From JBBRHQ01 sp963781345 (GTDB lineage: Bacteria; Actinomycetota; Thermoleophilia; Solirubrobacterales; 70-9), in contig CAWAFQ010000015.1 of assembly GCA_963781345.1 (NCBI GenBank), positions 80,513-144,512 of the forward strand: a stretch of DNA of 64,000 bases. The letters are read 5' to 3'. This document shows positions 1 to 7,493 of the stretch, in pieces. A program made the translations under genes and the position numbers. Under the pieces are notes generated by a model, which ran no database searches, was not told the DNA's origin, and saw only the letters and a program-made list of their open reading frames with translations. Every line of letters starts with the position of its first letter. Positions within the stretch are counted from its first letter, which is position 1.

Positions 1-2
1 TC

Positions 3-419
3 GGCGACGTCTACGAGCACTGGCCCGCAAAGACAGTCACCGAGTCCGACGACCACCTCTTCTGCCTGATCACGATGAACCACCACCCGCTGCACCTCAA
101 CGACGTCTATGCGGGGCAATCCCAGCAGGGACAGAACGTCGTCGTCGGCCCTCTGGTCTACTCGCTCGCTCTCGGTATGTCGGTATCCGACGTTTCAGGA
201 AAGGCGATCGCCAACCTCGCCACCGAGGAGCTCAGCCACCCGGCCCCCGTCTTCCACGGGGACACCCTGTTTTGCGAGTCCGAGGTGCTCGACGTGCGCC
301 CCTCGCAGTCGAAGCCCGACCGCGGTGTCGTCAAGGTCCATACCCGCGTCTACAAGCAGGACGGAACTCTGGTCGCCGAGTTCAAGCGGGCCGTGCTGAT
401 CCCGCGCAAGCCTCAGTGA
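3..419 (+). CDS. MaoC-family (R)-enoyl-CoA hydratase, 5' end outside the window
   Basis: The reading frame is open from the first base, so the start codon lies upstream. The 138 visible residues are the C-terminal part of a hot-dog-fold MaoC dehydratase. The catalytic segment N-H-H-P-L-H lies about 25 residues in, followed by the usual conserved VVGPLVYSLALGMSV and SHPAPVFHGDTL stretches. MaoC hydratases add water to enoyl-CoA esters. In actinobacterial ethylmalonyl-CoA clusters a gene of this type sits beside ccr and ecm, both of which are within 9 kb here, so mesaconyl-CoA hydratase is a reasonable guess. The substrate cannot be read from the sequence. It ends in an ordinary TGA, 28 bp before the next gene. 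Confidence 0.85.
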   Translation, partial: GDVYEHWPAKTVTESDDHLFCLITMNHHPLHLNDVYAGQSQQGQNVVVGPLVYSLALGMSVSDVSGKAIANLATEELSHPAPVFHGDTLFCESEVLDVRPSQSKPDRGVVKVHTRVYKQDGTLVAEFKRAVLIPRKPQ

Positions 420-447
420 AGCCCGCCAACCCATCGGAGGACAGATC

Positions 448-684
448 ATGGTCAACTTCAGCAAGCTCACCGACAAGGCGAAGAACGTGGTCGAAAAGCG
501 TGGCGGCGTCGACTCGCTGAAGGAGGATGCGCAGGAGCTCTCCGGCGTCGCCAAGGGCAAGGGAAGCCTCACCGACAAGGCCAAGGCGGCGGCCAAGGCG
601 GTCAAGGAGCCCGGCGCGCCTGGATCTAGTGAGCCTCGTCCGACGCGTGGGCAGGCGGACGAGACTCCTCCGCCAGAGAGGTGA
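448..684 (+). CDS. small Lys/Ala-rich protein, antitoxin-like (Rv0909/MT0933 type)
   Basis: 78 residues, preceded by a good ribosome site (GGAGGA, 8 bp before ATG). The first 55 residues are an amphipathic, Lys/Asp/Ala-rich helix repeating the motif LTDKAK twice. This resembles the small actinobacterial 'antitoxin' proteins annotated after Rv0909, which are themselves poorly characterised. The C-terminal 25 residues are Pro/Glu-rich and low complexity. The 3' end overlaps the convergent gene on the other strand by 59 bp, so the true C-terminus could be affected by one indel. No toxin partner is visible next to it, so a toxin-antitoxin role is weakly supported. Confidence 0.6.
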   Translation: MVNFSKLTDKAKNVVEKRGGVDSLKEDAQELSGVAKGKGSLTDKAKAAAKAVKEPGAPGSSEPRPTRGQADETPPPER

Positions 685-1192
685 TCTCGAGCAGGCCGCG
701 GGACGCGTCATCGAGGACGTCTGTCGCCTCCTGCGCCGAGCGTGCATAGAGCTCCACCAGGAGATGGACGACGATCTGCTCTTCGTCGTGCTTGTGGAAG
801 CGGACGTGGGTGAAGAACTCGCGGGTGCCGGCATCGCCGAAGGCCCCATAGGTGAGGGACTCGGCGGCCTCGGGACCTGAGCAGGTCTCGACCTGGTCGT
901 GATCGACGGTGACCGTGCAGGAGGCGACCCAGGGCGTGCCGGCGACCATCCGCTCCCAGCGGTCCTCGACCCCGACGACGCGGTCCCCCTGAAGCGCCAG
1001 GTGCGGCTGGTCGTGCATGCAGTCGAGGCACTGGACCACCGACTCCTGGACCTCATCGACGCCCTCGGTCGGGATCCCGGACTCGGGGTCGACCCGGCGG
1101 ATCGCGTCGTAGTGGATCTGGATCTCGAGGTTCTGCGACCAGCAGCGGTAGCAGCGCAGCCAGGCCGAGCGGTCTCCGTTCAGCTCGCTCAT
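626..1192 (-). CDS. hypothetical protein with two Cys pairs
   Basis: 188 residues, ATG start with a purine-rich upstream stretch. I do not recognise the family. The N-terminal half carries CYRC (about residue 14) and CLDC (about residue 55), compatible with a zinc-binding ribbon. The rest is a mixed alpha/beta sequence with no membrane segment or signal peptide. The C-terminus is charged and ends over the 3' end of the small convergent gene. Codon use matches its neighbours, which supports it being real. It lies upstream of the thiol-disulfide gene pair on the same strand but 40 bp away, so co-transcription is not certain. Confidence 0.65.
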   Translation of the reverse strand: MSELNGDRSAWLRCYRCWSQNLEIQIHYDAIRRVDPESGIPTEGVDEVQESVVQCLDCMHDQPHLALQGDRVVGVEDRWERMVAGTPWVASCTVTVDHDQVETCSGPEAAESLTYGAFGDAGTREFFTHVRFHKHDEEQIVVHLLVELYARSAQEATDVLDDASRGLLEITSLAEESRPPAHASDEAH

Positions 1193-1231
1193 GCCTTCAT
1201 TGTGGCGGAACGGACTCCGGTTATCGCGGCG

Positions 1232-1987
1232 TCAGCCGCCCTGGGCGATCGCCGCCTCGATCTCGGCGGCGCTGCGGGGCGTCCCCAGGGGCTTCGTACC
1301 GTTGGCTCCCTGGACCGCGAAGGAGGGTGTTCCGGTGAAGCCGAGGCGCTGTGCCGACCTGTCTGCGGCGGCTATCACGGCCTTGAGGCCGGGCAGGTCG
1401 CGGTCGCGATTCCACTTGTCAAGATCGGGGACCCCGGCCTGCTTGGCGATGTCGGTGAGGAAGGAGTCGGTGACGTAGCCGCTGTTCTCGGTCCCCTGGT
1501 TGGCGTAGAAGTCCTCGACGAACTGCCAGTAGCGGTTCTGCTTTGCCGCCGCCAGCGCGGCCCTCGCGGCGGGCACGGATTGTGGGCCGATGATGACCCA
1601 GTTGACGAACTCGATCTTCGCCTCGCCGCGGCGCACGGGACCGGAGATCAGATCGGCGACGACGGTCGCTGAGTACTCCTTGCAGACCGGGCACTGCAGG
1701 TCGCCGTACTCGAGCACCTTGACCGGGGCCGCCGGATCGCCGAGCACGGTCCCCTCTTGAGGGATTCCCTCGAGCAGGGCGGCGCTGCTCGAACTGCCAC
1801 CACCGCTATCGCTGCCCGACTGACTGATGACGATGGCGGCCGCGATGATCACGATCGCGGCGAAGACCGCCGCGGCGCCGAGCTTGACCATCCGCTGGCG
1901 CCGCTCGGCCGCCGCCGCCTCCGCCTCCTGCTCGAGGCGGGCCTCGCGCAGCTGCGCCTTGCGCTGATCGCGGTCTCGGTTCGCCAT
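1232..1987 (-). CDS. membrane-anchored DsbA-like thiol-disulfide oxidoreductase
   Basis: 251 residues. A charged N-terminal cytoplasmic helix (about residues 1-33) precedes a single membrane segment (about 34-55), then a Gly/Ser linker and a thioredoxin-fold domain. The active-site CPVC is near residue 98, and the cis-proline loop T-P-S-F near residue 217. This is the DsbA/thioredoxin_4 family, which introduces or isomerises disulfides in exported proteins. The VKOR homologue starts just upstream on the same strand (10 bp gap). VKOR proteins reoxidise DsbA-like partners, so the two probably form one extracytoplasmic disulfide-forming system. The many Cys-containing secreted proteins in the window would be plausible clients. 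Confidence 0.9.
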   Translation of the reverse strand: MANRDRDQRKAQLREARLEQEAEAAAAERRQRMVKLGAAAVFAAIVIIAAAIVISQSGSDSGGGSSSSAALLEGIPQEGTVLGDPAAPVKVLEYGDLQCPVCKEYSATVVADLISGPVRRGEAKIEFVNWVIIGPQSVPAARAALAAAKQNRYWQFVEDFYANQGTENSGYVTDSFLTDIAKQAGVPDLDKWNRDRDLPGLKAVIAAADRSAQRLGFTGTPSFAVQGANGTKPLGTPRSAAEIEAAIAQGG

Positions 1988-1997
1988 CGCCCGAATC

Positions 1998-2462
1998 CTA
2001 GGCTGAATCGCTCAACGGAGGCGCGGTGCCGTCGCTGCGCAGCTCCGAGCCCGCATAGCCGTAGGCGCGGACCGCGTTGATCACGAACAGCACCGTCATC
2101 AGCACGGCGCTGCCGACGCACCACTGGCAGATCGCATCGATCACGAACAGCTCGAGGTAGGTGAGGTAGGCGCTGAATCCGAAGCCGGCCATTGCCAGCA
2201 TCAAGCCGCCGAAGCGGGCGGCGTCGCCGCGCATGAAAGCGGCGCCGAGGAGCATCACGTAGCCGAGGATCCCGAAGACCGCGACGTTGACCCCCATCAG
2301 GTGCGAGTAGGAGCTGTTGGCCACGGTCTCGCATCCTCCGCCCCCGGCGATGCAGACCGGGGCACCGCCGCCGGCGTTCTCGATCGTGATGTAGGTGGCG
2401 ACGCCGATCCCCACCAGGGCGACGGCGCCGGAGGCGCGGCGCAATGTCAGCTCGGTGGGCAC
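1998..2462 (-). CDS. vitamin K epoxide reductase (VKOR) family protein
   Basis: 154 residues with four hydrophobic segments. It has the VKOR cysteine set: an outer-loop pair spaced CIAGGGGC (about residues 37-44), a conserved Ser (NSSYS) after it, and the membrane-embedded C-Q-W-C redox centre near residue 113. Bacterial VKOR passes electrons from DsbA-like proteins to quinone. The DsbA-like gene directly downstream is the expected partner, and the two are probably one transcript. It starts at ATG. The upstream intergenic stretch is occupied by an inverted-repeat element, so the promoter may lie within or next to that element. Confidence 0.9.
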   Translation of the reverse strand: MPTELTLRRASGAVALVGIGVATYITIENAGGGAPVCIAGGGGCETVANSSYSHLMGVNVAVFGILGYVMLLGAAFMRGDAARFGGLMLAMAGFGFSAYLTYLELFVIDAICQWCVGSAVLMTVLFVINAVRAYGYAGSELRSDGTAPPLSDSA

Positions 2463-2474
2463 GGGGCGATTCTA

Positions 2475-2636
2475 GAGGCCTGATGGAGTTCGCCACGCAC
2501 GCGACGACGCCCGGCAGCAGCGCCGGATCGCGACCGTCGGGCTAGCCCGTACCCCCTGGTACGGGCTTCGCCCCCCGGCCACGCCCGGCTTGCTTCCAGG
2601 CGCCCTCGCGCACGTCGCCAACCCCCATCAGGCCTC
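2475..2636. repeat. ~160 bp inverted-repeat element (MITE-like)
   Basis: The ends are a perfect 12-bp inverted repeat, GAGGCCTGATGG at 2475-2486 and its complement at 2625-2636, with weaker pairing continuing inward for about 15 bp. The centre holds a separate strong hairpin, GCCCGTACC / GGTACGGGC, followed by TTCGCCC. The same plan (outer arms, central hairpin, TTCGCCC) occurs in the element at 5507-5675. There is no coding potential. It fills the gap between the VKOR start and the ecm stop. Confidence 0.6.
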
Positions 2637-2660
2637 CAGGAGGCGACGGGAGCGGCCTGC

Positions 2661-4661
2661 TCAGGCCGGCTGCGGCTCCTGGGCGCCGTGCCGCTGAGCG
2701 ACCAGGTCGGCCATCTCGGCCATGATCCGGTTGACGTCGAAGTCACGGGGGGTGTAGACGCCGGCGACGCCGGCCTCTCGCAGGCGCTCCGCGTCTGCCG
2801 GGGGGATGATTCCGCCGACGACGACCGGAACCTCGACGCCCTGATCGCGGAGCAACCGCACGACCTCTGGGATCAGCTCGAGGTGCGACCCGGAGAGGAT
2901 CGAGAGGCCGACGATGTCGACGTCCTCCTCGATCGCCGACTCGGCGATCTCCGCCGGGGTCAGGCGGATCCCCTGGTAGACGACCTCCATGCCGACGTCG
3001 CGGGCTCGCAGGGCGACCTGCTCGGAGCCATTCGAGTGGCCGTCGAGGCCGGGCTTTCCGATCAGCACCTTGATCCGGTGGCCGATCTGCTCGGAGACCT
3101 CATCGACCCTGGCCCTGATCTCGGCGAGGCTCTCGGGGTCTGCGGCGGGTGCGGCTCCATCGACACCGGTCGGGGCTCGGTAGGCGCCGAATGCCTCGCG
3201 CAGGACCTGCGACCACTCGCCCGTGGTCACACCCGCCTTCGCCGCCGCGATCGTTGCCGGCATGATGTTCTCGTCCTCGCTCGCCGCGACCCGGGAGAGC
3301 TCCTCGAGCGCCGCCTCGACCGCGTCGGCGTCGCGCTCGGCACGCCAGTCATCGAGCGCCTCGATGCACTCGCGCTCGACCTCGGGGTCGGGCTCGAGGA
3401 TGCCGGCGTCGGCTCCCGCGGTCAGGGGCGAGGTCTCGGTCTCGGTGAAGCTGTTTTGGCCGATCACCTTCTGCTCGCCGCGCTCGATCCTGGCCAGCCG
3501 CTCGCGCTGGGACTCGACCAGGCGGGCCTTCATGTAGGGGACCGCCTCGACCGCGCCCCCGTGCTCGGCAACGACGGCAATCTCGGTGCGGGCGCCGTCG
3601 CAGAGCTCATCGACGAGGCCGTCCATCACCTTCGAGCCCTCGAAGATGTCGGGGTACTCGAGCAGGTCGGTCTCGTGCGCAAGAACCTGTTGGATCCGAA
3701 GGCCCCACTGCTGGTCCCAGGGGCGGGGGAGGCCCATCGCCTCGTTCCAGGCCGGCAGCTGCAGGGCGCGGGCACGGGCGTCGCGGCTGAGGGTCACCGC
3801 CAGCGCCTCGAGCACGATCCGCTGGACGTTGTTCTCCGGCTGGGCCTCGGTCAGGCCGAGCGAGTTGACCTGGACTCCGTAGCGGAAGCGCAGCATCTTC
3901 GGGTCGGTGACCCCGTAGCGCTCGCGGCCGATCTCGTTCCAGAGCCTGCCCATCGCCCGCAGCTTGGCGATCTCCTCGATCAGCCTGATGCCGGCGTTGA
4001 CGAAGAAGGAGATCCGGCCAAAGACCGTGGGGAAATCTTCGGCCGAGACCTGGCCGCGGTCGCGGACCTCGTCGAGGACCGCGATCCCGGTCGAGAGCGC
4101 GTAGGCGATCTCCTGCACCGGCGTCGCCCCCGCCTCCTGCAGGTGGTAGCTGCAGATGTTGGTCGGGTTCCAGCCGGGGATCTCGTTGACGGTGAAGGCG
4201 ACCGTGTCGGCGATCAGCCTCATCGACGGGCCGGGGGGGAAGGCGTAGGTGCCGCGCGAGAGGTACTCCTTGATGATGTCGTTCTGGGTCGTCCCCTTCA
4301 GCTGCGAGCGCTCGATGCCGTTCTCCTCGGCGACGGCGACGTAGAGGCCGAGGAGCCAGGCGGCGGTCGCGTTGATCGTCATCGACGTGTTCATCTCGTC
4401 CAGGGGGATGCCGTCGAAGAGCGCGTGCATGTCGCGCTTCTCGGCGATCGAGACGCCGACCTTGCCGACCTCGCCGCGGGCGAGGATGTGGTCGGGGTCA
4501 TACCCGGTCTGGGTGGGAAGGTCGAAGGCGACCGAGAGGCCGGTCTGGCCCTTTGCGAGGTTGCGCCGGTAGAGCTCGTTCGAGCGGCGGGCGTCCGAGT
4601 GGCCGGCGTAGGTGCGCATCACCCACGGTCGGTCGCGCTCGTCTAGGCGGTGTTCGGCCAT
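2661..4661 (-). CDS. ecm: ethylmalonyl-CoA mutase (coenzyme B12-dependent)
   Basis: 666 residues, ATG start. The N-terminal catalytic domain (about 1-510) opens with RPWVMRTYAGHSDARRSN and GQTGLSVAFDLPTQTGYD. These are hallmarks of the (2R)-ethylmalonyl-CoA mutase (MeaA/Ecm) branch rather than of methylmalonyl-CoA mutase. The C-terminal cobalamin domain (about 525-655) has the D-x-H-x-x-G motif as DGHSNG, whose His ligates cobalt. The enzyme rearranges ethylmalonyl-CoA to methylsuccinyl-CoA. The single-chain length of about 650-670 residues is right for Ecm. The pathway partner ccr lies 2.8 kb away on the same strand, and a MaoC hydratase is at the window edge. No B12 riboswitch is evident upstream. 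Confidence 0.95.
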   Translation of the reverse strand: MAEHRLDERDRPWVMRTYAGHSDARRSNELYRRNLAKGQTGLSVAFDLPTQTGYDPDHILARGEVGKVGVSIAEKRDMHALFDGIPLDEMNTSMTINATAAWLLGLYVAVAEENGIERSQLKGTTQNDIIKEYLSRGTYAFPPGPSMRLIADTVAFTVNEIPGWNPTNICSYHLQEAGATPVQEIAYALSTGIAVLDEVRDRGQVSAEDFPTVFGRISFFVNAGIRLIEEIAKLRAMGRLWNEIGRERYGVTDPKMLRFRYGVQVNSLGLTEAQPENNVQRIVLEALAVTLSRDARARALQLPAWNEAMGLPRPWDQQWGLRIQQVLAHETDLLEYPDIFEGSKVMDGLVDELCDGARTEIAVVAEHGGAVEAVPYMKARLVESQRERLARIERGEQKVIGQNSFTETETSPLTAGADAGILEPDPEVERECIEALDDWRAERDADAVEAALEELSRVAASEDENIMPATIAAAKAGVTTGEWSQVLREAFGAYRAPTGVDGAAPAADPESLAEIRARVDEVSEQIGHRIKVLIGKPGLDGHSNGSEQVALRARDVGMEVVYQGIRLTPAEIAESAIEEDVDIVGLSILSGSHLELIPEVVRLLRDQGVEVPVVVGGIIPPADAERLREAGVAGVYTPRDFDVNRIMAEMADLVAQRHGAQEPQPA

Positions 4662-4799
4662 GGCCCCAATGATATTTCGCCCGCCTTCGATGCGCGGACC
4701 GTGCCTTGAGGAGGAGAAATCGCCGTTTCATGGTGCCCGCGGCCGCATCTTTCGCCCGTAGCTGTGTTTAGGCTCCCTGAGCGGGTGCCGTGCGCCCGC

Positions 4800-5510
4800 A
4801 TGCGACCGATGAGACCGCGCCTGACAATCGCACTGCTCTGCGCCTTCGTGGCGTGCCTCGCCGTGGCCGCGACCGCGCTCGGCGCCGCTGCCATCGGGAT
4901 CTATCGAAACAACATGGACAACGCGACCAGGCGCACGCAGATCGTCAAGCTCAAGGGCGCCAACTGCGTTCGCGGTGGAGGCAACCAGGTTCTCCGCGTC
5001 GCCGTCGGCAAGCAGACGGACGAGTGCTCCTACCGCACCCCGGTCGTCGGGCGCGACCTCGAGGTCGGTGTCTCGGCGCGGCTCCTGGAGGGCACACCGC
5101 GCTCTATCCGTAAGCGGATGTTCATCGGCCTCAACCTGCGGGCCGGGGGCGGCGGCAAGTACCAGCTGGCCGTGTTTCCGACCCAGCGCAAGTTCCAGAT
5201 CCGCAAGGAATTCCCGAACGGCACCCTTCAATACATCAAGGTCGTCAAGGGTGTGAAGAGGCTCAAGAACGGCATCAACGACCGCAACGATCTTCGCTTC
5301 CGGGCATTCAACGTCACCAGCGGAGCCAACAAGGGTGGCTGCCGCCTCGTCGTCAACATCAACGGCAAGAAGCAACTCGCGGTCACCGACCCCAAGGGCG
5401 GCTCGCTCGCCGGGCGCTACTCGGGTTTCTCGGTCGGCTCCTCGAAGAGCTCATCGGGTGCGGTGGCGAGCTTCGACGACGCCGTCGTTCGCGTTCCCAG
5501 CCCCTTCTAG
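4800..5510 (+). CDS. secreted protein of unknown function
   Basis: 236 residues from the chosen ATG. Earlier in-frame ATGs exist (4764), but this one puts a clean signal peptide (RPRLTIALLCAFVACLAVAA) at the N-terminus. The mature part is basic and predicted beta-rich, with about four Cys that could pair. The C-terminal third (YSGFSVGSSKSSSGAVASFDD) resembles the end of a concanavalin/LamG-like jelly roll, but the match is by eye only. The gene is transcribed away from ecm. Its stop codon TAG sits inside the left arm of the inverted-repeat element that follows. Function unknown. Confidence 0.7.
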   Translation: MRPMRPRLTIALLCAFVACLAVAATALGAAAIGIYRNNMDNATRRTQIVKLKGANCVRGGGNQVLRVAVGKQTDECSYRTPVVGRDLEVGVSARLLEGTPRSIRKRMFIGLNLRAGGGGKYQLAVFPTQRKFQIRKEFPNGTLQYIKVVKGVKRLKNGINDRNDLRFRAFNVTSGANKGGCRLVVNINGKKQLAVTDPKGGSLAGRYSGFSVGSSKSSSGAVASFDDAVVRVPSPF

Positions 5511-5675
5511 ATGGTTGATCCCAAATCCCCGCGCACCCGGATGACGCACGTGGCACTGCGCATCTCTGCGTCCTCGGGCTCGCCTTTGGCACCACCAAAG
5601 GCTTCGCCCTGCGTCCTGGAGCTGCTTGACCACGCGCGCCACCGGTCACACGCGAATTCGGAATCAACCATCTAG
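5507..5675. repeat. ~170 bp inverted-repeat element (MITE-like)
   Basis: The ends form a 13-bp perfect inverted repeat (CTAGATGGTTGAT at 5507-5519, its complement at 5663-5675), extending to about 19 of 22 matches. The centre has a hairpin with 8-bp arms (GCCTTTGG / CCAAAGGC) followed by TTCGCCC, the same layout as the element at 2475-2636. The left arm includes the stop codon of the preceding gene. The right arm ends about 20 bp before the clpS start. Confidence 0.6.
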
Positions 5676-5708
5676 CGTTTTCTGCCCGGACCGGGGATGA
5701 TCCCGTCG

Positions 5709-5999
5709 ATGTCGACGACAACCGTCGAGCGCCCGCGGGTCGCGGGCCCGGGCTCGGGCCTGGGTGGCAACTGGCTGGTGATCGTGCGAAACGACAACCA
5801 CAACACCTTCGACCACGTCGCCCAGACGCTTGCGTCGGTGATCCCGGGGGTATCGCTCTCCACCGGCCACGCCCTCGCCGATCAGATCCACAACAGCGGC
5901 CAGGCGATCGTCTGGTCCGGCCCCAGGGAACCGGCCGAGCTCTACTGGGAGCAGCTCGACTCAGCGGGCCTGACGATGGCGCCGCTCGAGCAACACTGA
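5709..5999 (+). CDS. clpS: ClpS-family ATP-dependent Clp protease adaptor
   Basis: 96 residues from the chosen ATG. An ATG four codons upstream (5697) is equally possible. After a disordered 25-residue leader comes the ClpS core: a first strand with NWLVIVRNDNHNTFDHV, where the N-D pair matches the N-degron-binding loop of ClpS. Then come IHNSGQAIVWSGPREPAE and a final strand LDSAGLTMAPLE. ClpS hands N-end-rule substrates to ClpAP or ClpCP. No clp chaperone gene is near. It is followed by convergently oriented tandem repeats, then the RTX gene on the opposite strand. Confidence 0.85.
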   Translation: MSTTTVERPRVAGPGSGLGGNWLVIVRNDNHNTFDHVAQTLASVIPGVSLSTGHALADQIHNSGQAIVWSGPREPAELYWEQLDSAGLTMAPLEQH

Positions 6000-6075
6000 G
6001 CGCAACCCCCGCTCGAAAACTGAACGCAATCCCCGCTCGCCCCAACCGCTCCCAGGCTCCGGCCTGGCCCGCGCC

Positions 6076-6258
6076 GAGGGGGGCGTGGCCGACGTGAGGC
6101 ATGCCTGTCGTGCGCGAAGTCGGCCACGTCCGGTCCGAGGGGGGCGTGGCCGACGTGAGGCATGCCTGTCGTGCGCGAGGTCGGCCACGTCCGGTCCGAG
6201 GGGGGCGTGGCCGACGTGAGGCATGCCTGTCGTGCGCGAGGTCGGCCAGGTGCCGGGT
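6076..6258. repeat. three tandem copies of a 61-bp palindromic unit
   Basis: Copies begin at 6076, 6137 and 6198. They are almost identical, and the third diverges in its last ten bases. Each unit contains GTGGCCGAC and, 25 bp on, GTCGGCCAC, so each can fold into a hairpin. A second pairing (GGCCACG with CGTGGCC) links adjacent units, so the array can fold in two registers. The 8-bp palindrome GGCATGCC sits in the loop. It lies between convergent genes. Just upstream (5998-6043) is a shorter two-copy repeat with the shared core CCCCGCTCG. Confidence 0.9.
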
Positions 6259-6268
6259 GGGACCCGCG

Positions 6269-7193
6269 CTACGGCCGGATGCGGTTGTTCCCGGGGCCAC
6301 CGCGGAGGTTGTCTTTACCGAGGCCCCCGACAAGGAGGTCGTCGCCCTGGCGGCCTCGGATCAGATCGGCCGCCGCGTCGCCGAAGAGGCGGTCGGGACC
6401 GCCACCACCGTCGATCTTGTCCCTGCCGTTGCCGCCGAAGGCCACGTCGGCCCCGGCTTCCCCGAAGACGGAATCGTCGCCGTCGCCGGCGACGATGCGA
6501 TCGTTGCCGGCGCCGCCCCGATCGATATCGGCATCGGGGCCCGAGTCGAGGCGGTCGTCACCGGCCCCTCCATCCAGCTCGTCGTTTCCCTCGATCCCGA
6601 CGAGCGCGTCGTTGCCGTCACCGCCGAAGAGCCGGTCGATGCCCGAATCGCCGACGAGCCGGTCGTCGCCTCCGTTTCCGAGGACGAGGCCACCACCACC
6701 GTCATTGCCCTGCGAGATCCGGTCGGCGAAGGCGGAGCCGATGATCGTGTCGGAGCCGTCGCCGCCGTCCAGGGTGGTCGTCACCGGGGTGAAGATCGGG
6801 TTGGTGCCGAATCCCGCGGCCGGGGTCACGGCCGAGAGGTCGATGACGTCATCCTCGTTGAGGCCGAGGACGACGATGCGGGAGACGTTGCCACAGGGGA
6901 CGGGCTGGTAGCCGCCCTGGCCCTCGTCGTCCGGGACCAGGGCGCTGGGCGGCGCGCCCGGTGGCTCGGATACATCGACCTCGATGTAGCCGCCCGTGCA
7001 GACCACGGCGAGGCGCTCGTCGCAGCCGTTTACCGGTGAGTCGTCGCCCTCGACGAAGAGGGCACCAAAGCCGGCTCGGGCGGTTGCGGGACAGCCGCTT
7101 GCCCCCTCGCTGGCGGCGGGGTGGCCGAGTGCGACCAAGATGGGCGACGGCCGCGAAGGCCGCCAGGCCCGCCGCGAGAGCCGGAGCCCTCAT
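6269..7193 (-). CDS. RTX (haemolysin-type Ca-binding) repeat protein, signal peptide displaced by a one-base frameshift
   Basis: The main frame (6269-7138) encodes about ten glycine/aspartate-rich nonapeptide repeats of the type GGxGxDxUx, from about residue 125 to the C-terminus. These fold as a calcium-binding beta-roll in exported proteins. In that frame the only start near the N-terminus is a TTG at 7138, with no signal peptide. The ATG at 7193, one frame away, opens with MRAPALAAGLAAFAAVA. Removing one G from the GGG run at 7142-7144 would fuse the two into a complete signal peptide running into the mature protein. I therefore annotate the gene from 7193 with a one-base insertion, real or a sequence error. 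Confidence 0.75.
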
Positions 7194-7194
7194 C

Positions 7195-7491
7195 TCAACC
7201 CTGGTCGATGACGGTGTGCCAGGTCGGCAGAAGCGGCTTGGCGTAGAGATCCATGATCGCGTCGCGCGCGGCTTCGATCTCAGCCGAGAACCAGTATCGC
7301 TCGAAGTCGGCGCGGTCGCTCCAGACGGAGGACTGGCGGAAGGCGAGCCGGTCGTCGATCGCGCGGGTCAGCTGCCAGCTGGTTGCGCCGAAGGCCGGCA
7401 TCCGGGCCGCCGATGGCCGCCAGAGCTCGTACCAGCGATCGGCGCGGAAGGGGACGATGTGCCAGTCGAGGTCGCAGATCTCGCTCGCCAT
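7195..7491 (-). CDS. small ABM-like (ferredoxin-fold) protein coupled to ccr
   Basis: 98 residues. Its ATG lies 2 bp after the ccr stop, so it is almost certainly translated from the same message. The sequence fits the dimeric alpha+beta barrel class (antibiotic-biosynthesis monooxygenase-like): FGATSWQLTRAIDDRLAFRQSSVW, then DRADFERYW, a typical strand-strand-helix of that fold. No cofactor or catalytic residue can be assigned. Its tight link to ccr suggests a role in crotonyl-CoA or ethylmalonyl-CoA metabolism, but that is inference. The start was chosen for the tight coupling; a longer frame running into ccr is an overlap artefact. Confidence 0.7.
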   Translation of the reverse strand: MASEICDLDWHIVPFRADRWYELWRPSAARMPAFGATSWQLTRAIDDRLAFRQSSVWSDRADFERYWFSAEIEAARDAIMDLYAKPLLPTWHTVIDQG

Positions 7492-7493
7492 GG

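Noticed and set aside
626..1056. Alternative minus frames over 382-1056
   Set aside because: The frame starting at 1192 has better start context and Cys-pair structure; the other is Ser/Arg-rich shadow.
2688..4646. Long open frame of 652 codons on the plus strand, antisense to ecm
   Set aside because: A GC-rich antisense shadow of a well-recognised enzyme; the translation has no recognisable domain and biased residue content.
2721..4661. Methylmalonyl-CoA mutase rather than ethylmalonyl-CoA mutase
   Set aside because: The single-chain length and the GQTGLSVAFDLPTQTGYD region match the MeaA/Ecm branch, and ccr is a neighbour; not absolutely excluded.
6076..6258. CRISPR array
   Set aside because: The 61-bp units are directly adjacent with no variable spacers, and there are no cas genes.
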